Of a stretch of DNA of 64,000 nucleotides, positions 60,124 through 64,000 are shown piece by piece. Made by a program: the position numbers and the translations under genes. The DNA lies in NCBI GenBank assembly GCA_035557095.1, contig DATMEB010000135.1, positions 6,338-70,337 on the forward strand, given 5' to 3'. A model generated the notes under the pieces. It saw only the letters and a program-made list of their open reading frames with translations, did no database searches and had not been told where the DNA came from. Positions within the stretch are counted from its first letter, which is position 1, and every line of letters begins with the position of its first letter. This DNA is from JALZDI01 sp035557095. GTDB taxonomy: Bacteria; Actinomycetota; Actinomycetes; Propionibacteriales; Nocardioidaceae.

Positions 60124-60870
60124 ATGAGCGCGCCGGTCTTCCTGGCCGCAGCCGACGTACTCGTGGGCGCGGGTCCGGGCGACTCGGTGGTGCTCGATGG
60201 CTCGGAGGGACGGCACGCCGCGGTCGTACGCCGGCTGCGTCCCGGTGAGCCGGTCGTCCTGACCGACGGTCAGGGCACGTCGGTCGAGTGCGTGGTCGGC
60301 GAGGTGTCGAAGTCGGGGCTTGTGTGCGAGGTGCACGAGCGGCTTTCGGTGCCCGCGCCGTCGCCGCGACTGGTCGTCGTGCAGGCGCTGCCCAAGGGAG
60401 ATCGCGCCGACCTCGCGGTCCAGGCGCTCACCGAGGTCGGTGCCGACGTGATCGTGCCGTGGGCCGCAGCACGCTGTGTCGTGCACTGGCGCGGCGACCG
60501 CGCCGTCAAGTCGCTCGCCCGCTGGCGCAGCCACGCGCGGGAGGCGGGCAAGCAGGCACGGCGCTGGTGGCTGCCCGAGGTCTCGGACCTGGCGACGACC
60601 GCCGACGTCACCAAGCTGCTCGGTCCGGCGACGCTGCCGGTCGTGCTGCACGAGGCTGCGCAGTGGCCGCTCGCCGAGCTGACGGTGCCCGACCGGGGCG
60701 ACATCGTCGTGGTGGTCGGGCCGGAGGGCGGGATCAGCGACGACGAGGTCGCGACGTTCGCCGAGGCCGGGGGACAGGCCGTACGCCTGGGCCCGTCGGT
60801 GCTGCGGACGTCGACGGCCGGTGCGGTCGCCGGCGGCATACTCCTCTCGCGGACGGCCCGCTGGTCCTGA
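60124..60870 (+). CDS. rsmE: 16S rRNA (uracil(1498)-N(3))-methyltransferase
   Basis: SPOUT-class methyltransferase modifying U1498 of 16S rRNA, 248 residues. N-terminal PUA-like domain with LDGSEGRHAAVVRRLRPGEP. C-terminal knot with VVQALPKGDRADLAVQALTE, VVVGPEGGISDDEVATF and RLGPSVLRTSTAG, the SAM site. Starts 5 nt after dnaJ, so co-transcribed. Confidence 0.95.
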   Translation: MSAPVFLAAADVLVGAGPGDSVVLDGSEGRHAAVVRRLRPGEPVVLTDGQGTSVECVVGEVSKSGLVCEVHERLSVPAPSPRLVVVQALPKGDRADLAVQALTEVGADVIVPWAAARCVVHWRGDRAVKSLARWRSHAREAGKQARRWWLPEVSDLATTADVTKLLGPATLPVVLHEAAQWPLAELTVPDRGDIVVVVGPEGGISDDEVATFAEAGGQAVRLGPSVLRTSTAGAVAGGILLSRTARWS

Positions 60871-60920
60871 CCGCACCGCCCCGTGAGCCACTCTGTCTCG
60901 GCGCGAGGGAGTGGAAACAA

Positions 60921-60973
60921 CGCGTGGTCTCGGCGCGAAGGCCGGGCATCTGCCTTCGCGCCGAGACCGCGCG
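60921..60973. terminator. Long inverted repeat between convergent rsmE and Gmad2 genes
   Basis: Arms 60921-60942 and 60952-60973 pair over 22 bp with one mismatch (core GGTCTCGGCGCGAAGGC), with a 9-nt loop. GTCTCGGCGCGA also occurs directly repeated at 60895-60906. Convergent genes end on both sides, so bidirectional termination is likely, although no T-tract follows. The arms share GCGCGAA with the repeat at 57670. Confidence 0.65.
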
Positions 60974-60976
60974 GGC

Positions 60977-61957
60977 TCAGCGGACCGTGAAGTCCTTGGT
61001 GTCGATGTCGCGTCGCCCGCCGAGCGCTGGGTCCTCGTCGAACGCGACCAGGGTGTAGTCGCCGGGTCGCAGCCGCTGCGTGAACGACCACTCCGACCAG
61101 CCCAGCCCGCTCTCGCTGGTGGTGGCGCCCCGTGCCACCACCTGCGAACCGCGCCGGAGCTCGTAGGCCACGTTTCCCTCGAACGTCGCCGCCAACCCCG
61201 TGAAGCGCACCGGGCTCGTCACACTGTCACCCTGCTCGGGTGTGCTGACCCAGATGCGGGCGAACGTACCGACCGGGTCGCCGGCGCGGAGGTCGCGCCC
61301 GTCCGGTCGGCCGTCGAGCTCGACCACCACCAGCGGTGTGCCGCCGGTGGCCGCGCTGACGGTGTGCGCCAGCGCCTGGTCGGCCGGGCCGCCGACCGCC
61401 GACGGGTCCGGCACCGCGCTCACGTCGACCACGACCCGGCGGGCGCCGGGACCGACCTCGACCGAGTTCAGCGTGATGCCCGCCCACGGGTTGCGGTAGT
61501 CGCCGTCGTCGGGTGGCGACGACAGCAGCTCGCGCACGGCGGCCTCCACGCGGTCGCCGTCGGCCTCGACCAGGTGGGTCTCGCGGTACAGACCGGGGTC
61601 GTCGACCGAGACCGAGCCGGGTTCGCCGAGCCTCTCCGGTGTGCTGTCGAGGTAGAAGACCTGCACCGCCCGGGTCGCGCCGGATCCCGCCGGCCCTGCC
61701 GGAGCGGCCGTGTCGTCGCCGTCTCCGAGCCCGATCGCACCGGTCAGGGCGATCGCGATGACCGCCGCGGCCGTCGCCAGCACCGCGCCGGTGGCGACCC
61801 AGCGCCTGCGGGCACCCCCCGTCGCCGCCCGCGCCGTGCGCGTCTGGATCGCACGCAGTCCCTCGGCGGGCTCGACGGTGTCGGCCTCACGGCGCAGCGA
61901 CTCGCGCACCAGGTTCTCGAAGGCCGCGTGGTCGGAGTCTTCGTACCGCTTCACCAT
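60977..61957 (-). CDS. GerMN/Gmad2 domain membrane protein, partner of the ECF sigma factor
   Basis: 326 residues. A short cytoplasmic N-terminal segment (about 1-52, anti-sigma-like position), one transmembrane helix (WVATGAVLATAAAVIAIALTG) near 53-73, an extracytoplasmic GerMN-type domain (about 95-205, VQVFYLDSTPERLGEP) and a C-terminal Gmad2 Ig-like domain (RIWVSTPEQGDSVTSPVRFT). Its start overlaps the sigma-factor stop by 7 nt. That context suggests it senses an envelope signal and regulates the sigma factor, though the N-terminus has no ZAS zinc motif. Confidence 0.85.
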   Translation of the reverse strand: MVKRYEDSDHAAFENLVRESLRREADTVEPAEGLRAIQTRTARAATGGARRRWVATGAVLATAAAVIAIALTGAIGLGDGDDTAAPAGPAGSGATRAVQVFYLDSTPERLGEPGSVSVDDPGLYRETHLVEADGDRVEAAVRELLSSPPDDGDYRNPWAGITLNSVEVGPGARRVVVDVSAVPDPSAVGGPADQALAHTVSAATGGTPLVVVELDGRPDGRDLRAGDPVGTFARIWVSTPEQGDSVTSPVRFTGLAATFEGNVAYELRRGSQVVARGATTSESGLGWSEWSFTQRLRPGDYTLVAFDEDPALGGRRDIDTKDFTVR

Positions 61958-62478
61958 GACTGCCTCTCCAGGTTCGTGCGCAAGGCGGCCATGCCGCGTG
62001 AGGTGTGGCTCTTGACTGCCCCGCGGCTCACGCCCATGGCGAACGCGGTGTCGGCCTCGGACAGGTCGGCGTAGTAGCGCAGCACGATGGCCTCGCGCTG
62101 CCGTTCGGGAAGGGTGCGCAGGGCGTCGACGACCGCGCGACGGTCCTCGGCGCGCATCGCCTCACTCTCCGCGCTGGGCAGGTCGCGGTGGGGCGGCTCG
62201 CGGCCCTGCTCGGTGGCGTGCCGCTCGCGGACGGCACGCCGACGCAGCGCCGAGCGCGCACGGTTGACCACGCTCTGCCGCAGGTACGCCAGCGCCCGGT
62301 CGGCGTCGCGAAGCCGCCGCCAGGCGTCGTGCATCGCGACGAACGCGTCCTGCACGACCTCCTCGGCCTCGCCGCCGTCGCGCAGCAGCAGGGCAGCCAT
62401 CCGCACCAGCGACCGGTAGTGCGCGGCGTACAACGAGGTCACCGCCTCGTCGGCGTCCCACGTGGTCGGCGACGACAT
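61951..62478 (-). CDS. ECF RNA polymerase sigma factor (SigE/SigM-like, sigma-70 family)
   Basis: A 175-residue group 4 sigma factor. Region 2 (LYAAHYRSLVRMAALLLRDG, AEEVVQDAFVAMHDAWRRL) and region 4 (LPERQREAIVLRYYADLSEA, DTAFAMGVSRGAVKSHTSRG) are complete. ATG 62478 with AAGGGA about nine nt upstream is preferred over upstream possibilities. Translationally coupled to the membrane protein gene, the normal layout for ECF sigma and regulator. The 183 bp to the divergent HIT gene hold both promoters; no obvious autoregulated ECF promoter is recognised. Confidence 0.9.
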   Translation of the reverse strand: MSSPTTWDADEAVTSLYAAHYRSLVRMAALLLRDGGEAEEVVQDAFVAMHDAWRRLRDADRALAYLRQSVVNRARSALRRRAVRERHATEQGREPPHRDLPSAESEAMRAEDRRAVVDALRTLPERQREAIVLRYYADLSEADTAFAMGVSRGAVKSHTSRGMAALRTNLERQSW

Positions 62479-62661
62479 CGACGGCGGTCCCTTCAGGTCG
62501 GCCGTGCCCGCGTGCGCCGGGGCACCCTTCACGAGAGCTGTCACACCAGTACGACGCGCGACCGGCGCATCCGGTTTACATGACACCATGTGTCCGACGC
62601 GACCGGACCCGGCAGCGGGTGCCGCCGCGCGACCCGTGCAGCCGAACGGAGGACGGCCCCC

Positions 62662-63009
62662 ATGACCCGTGACCCCGACTGCCTCTTCTGCAACATCGTG
62701 GCCGGGGACACCCCCGCCGACATCACCGCCGACAGCCGGCGGGCCGTCGCCTTCCGCGACCTCGACCCGCAGGCCCCCACGCACATCCTGGTGGTGCCGC
62801 GCGACCACCATCCCAACGTGGGCGAGCTCGCCGCCGGCGACCCCGAGGCGCTGGCCGACGTCGTACGCCTGGCCGCGCAGGTGGCCGAGGAGGAGCAGCT
62901 GAGCGCACACCGGCTGGTGTTCAACACCGGCTCCGAGGCGGGGCAGAGCGTCTTCCACTGCCACGCCCACGTGCTCGGCGGGCGCGCGATGACCTGGCCG
63001 CCAGGCTGA
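62662..63009 (+). CDS. HIT family protein (HINT-like nucleotide hydrolase)
   Basis: A 115-residue histidine-triad protein: CLFCNIVAGDTPADI at the N-terminus, HILVVPRDHHPNVGEL, and the triad HCHAHVLGG near 101-109. Hydrolyses AMP-linked phosphoramidates or similar. ATG 62662 after GGAGGA; extension to 62590 is not conserved-looking. Located after hrcA-dnaJ-rsmE, its usual actinobacterial neighbourhood. Confidence 0.93.
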   Translation: MTRDPDCLFCNIVAGDTPADITADSRRAVAFRDLDPQAPTHILVVPRDHHPNVGELAAGDPEALADVVRLAAQVAEEEQLSAHRLVFNTGSEAGQSVFHCHAHVLGGRAMTWPPG

Positions 63010-63014
63010 TCGCG

Positions 63015-64000
63015 TTGGGTCACAACGCGCCACCGGGCGACCCCGCCCGCGCCTCCGCAGTGGTCGCCTCGCTTGTCGACAACGACCTGCTCCAACCACG
63101 GCACGCCGCGCAGGCACAGCGGCTCGTCGAGGCCGCCCTGGACGAGCGCCGGTCCGGCCGGCCGGCCGCACCGACCCCGCTGCGCGGTCGCCTCGCCGAG
63201 GTCGCGGGCTACGTCGGCGGCTCGCTGGTCGTAGCCGCCGCCGCCGTGTTCGTCGCCGAGCAGTGGGCCGGCTTCACCGTCGCCGGTCGGGTCGCCACTC
63301 TGGCGGCGATCGCGCTGGTGCTGCTGGGCTCGGCGGTCACGGTCGTGCTCACCGCCCGCCGCCCCCTGCGCGAGCGCGCGGATGACGACGGCGTACGCCG
63401 AAGGCTCGCCAGCGCCCTGGCGTGCGGCGGTGGGGTCGCCAGCGAGTTCGCCGTCTGGGTCCTCGTCGACGACATCGAGCAGCAGGTGTCGTCCATGCCC
63501 TGGTTCGCCGGCGGTCTGGTGCTCGCGGCCGTCGCGCTCGGCGGGTACCTGCTCGCGCCCAGTGCGCTGGGCCAGGTCACCATCGCGGTCGGTGCCGGCC
63601 AGGCCCTCGGCTCGGGGCTCGACCTCCTCGTCCCCTCCGGCGACGAGGTGTCTGTCTCCCTCGCACTGGTCGCCCTGGGCGTGGCGTGGCTGGCGCTCGC
63701 GGAGGGCGATGTCTGGGGGGAGCGCACGTACGGGCTGGTGATCGGCTGCCTGTTCCTGCTGCTCGGCGGGCAGATCCCGGTCCTCACCGACAACGGAACC
63801 CTCGGCTACGTGCTCACCGGCCTCGTGGCCGTGGTCACGGTCGCGATGTACGTCCGCAGCCGCGCGGTTCCGTACCTCGGCGCCGCTGTGGCCGCCCTCA
63901 CCCTCGCGGTGCCCGAGGCGCTGCTGGACTGGACCGACGGCTCCCTCGGACCGGTCGGCGTGCTGCTCGTGTCCGGGGTCACGCTGCTGGTCGCGGGCCT
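63015..64000 (+). CDS. DUF2157-like polytopic membrane protein (3' truncated by window edge)
   Basis: An open frame of at least 328 codons runs to the last base without a stop. About 85 soluble residues (ASLVDNDLLQPRHAAQAQRL) resemble the DUF2157 N-terminal helix pair. Then come at least nine hydrophobic segments such as VGGSLVVAAAAVFVAEQW, TLAAIALVLLGSAVTVVLT and WFAGGLVLAAVALGGYLLA. TTG 63015, 5 nt after the HIT stop, or GTG 63060 is the start; neither has a strong ribosome-binding site. Function unknown. Confidence 0.75.
   Translation, partial: MGHNAPPGDPARASAVVASLVDNDLLQPRHAAQAQRLVEAALDERRSGRPAAPTPLRGRLAEVAGYVGGSLVVAAAAVFVAEQWAGFTVAGRVATLAAIALVLLGSAVTVVLTARRPLRERADDDGVRRRLASALACGGGVASEFAVWVLVDDIEQQVSSMPWFAGGLVLAAVALGGYLLAPSALGQVTIAVGAGQALGSGLDLLVPSGDEVSVSLALVALGVAWLALAEGDVWGERTYGLVIGCLFLLLGGQIPVLTDNGTLGYVLTGLVAVVTVAMYVRSRAVPYLGAAVAALTLAVPEALLDWTDGSLGPVGVLLVSGVTLLVAG

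Overview
This is a high-GC chromosomal window from an actinobacterium, most like Nocardioidaceae/Propionibacteriales. That rests on gene order and family content (rne-rplU-rpmA-obg-proB, proA-nadD-rsfS, comEA-comEC-holA-rpsT-lepA, hemW, hrcA-dnaJ-rsmE, many GTG starts, DUF3097/DUF6325/DUF7144 families). The genus is an inference. I annotate about 58 protein genes or remnants, one tRNA and a set of regulatory sites. The first gene (RNase E/G) and the last (membrane protein) are cut by the window edges.

Layout. 1-5.8 kb is a housekeeping block: rne, rplU, rpmA, obg, proB and a small conserved gene. 5.84-8.11 kb is a decayed ISL3-type transposon with recognisable terminal inverted repeats and a near-perfect 8-bp target duplication. 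It carries two passenger genes, an AraC-type regulator and a dihydrofolate-reductase-fold enzyme. 8.1-12.6 kb resumes housekeeping: a kelch lipoprotein, proA, a 49-residue membrane peptide, nadD, rsfS, a histidine phosphatase and tRNA-Ala(GGC).

12.9-36.8 kb is an accessory energy/redox/stress block. It holds a MalT-like LuxR regulator, two DUF7144 membrane paralogues, a GH15 trehalase/glucoamylase, PH, SHOCT, DUF6325 and RDD proteins, NDH-2, a GMC oxidoreductase, G6PDH, cytochrome bd oxidase with its CydDC exporter, DUF2254, an NAD(P)-binding protein and a Trk/Ktr potassium uptake pair. Six intergenic copies of one 17-bp palindrome (TCAYCC-N5-GGRTGA, one half-site off by one base) lie upstream of genes in this block. 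They suggest an undescribed common regulator and are the most interesting signal here.

36.9-64 kb is mostly housekeeping again: leuS behind a leaderless Leu-codon leader peptide and a terminator hairpin (an attenuator); an acyltransferase-like membrane protein; degV; comEA-comEC-holA; rpsT; lepA; MOSC; a long-chain acyl-CoA ligase; hemW; DUF3097. Then come an ArsR-MFS operon with a 34-bp operator facing a catalytically degenerate endonuclease V homologue, an MBL-fold hydrolase, hrcA-dnaJ-rsmE with a CIRCE element, an ECF sigma factor with its membrane partner, a HIT protein and a partial membrane protein.
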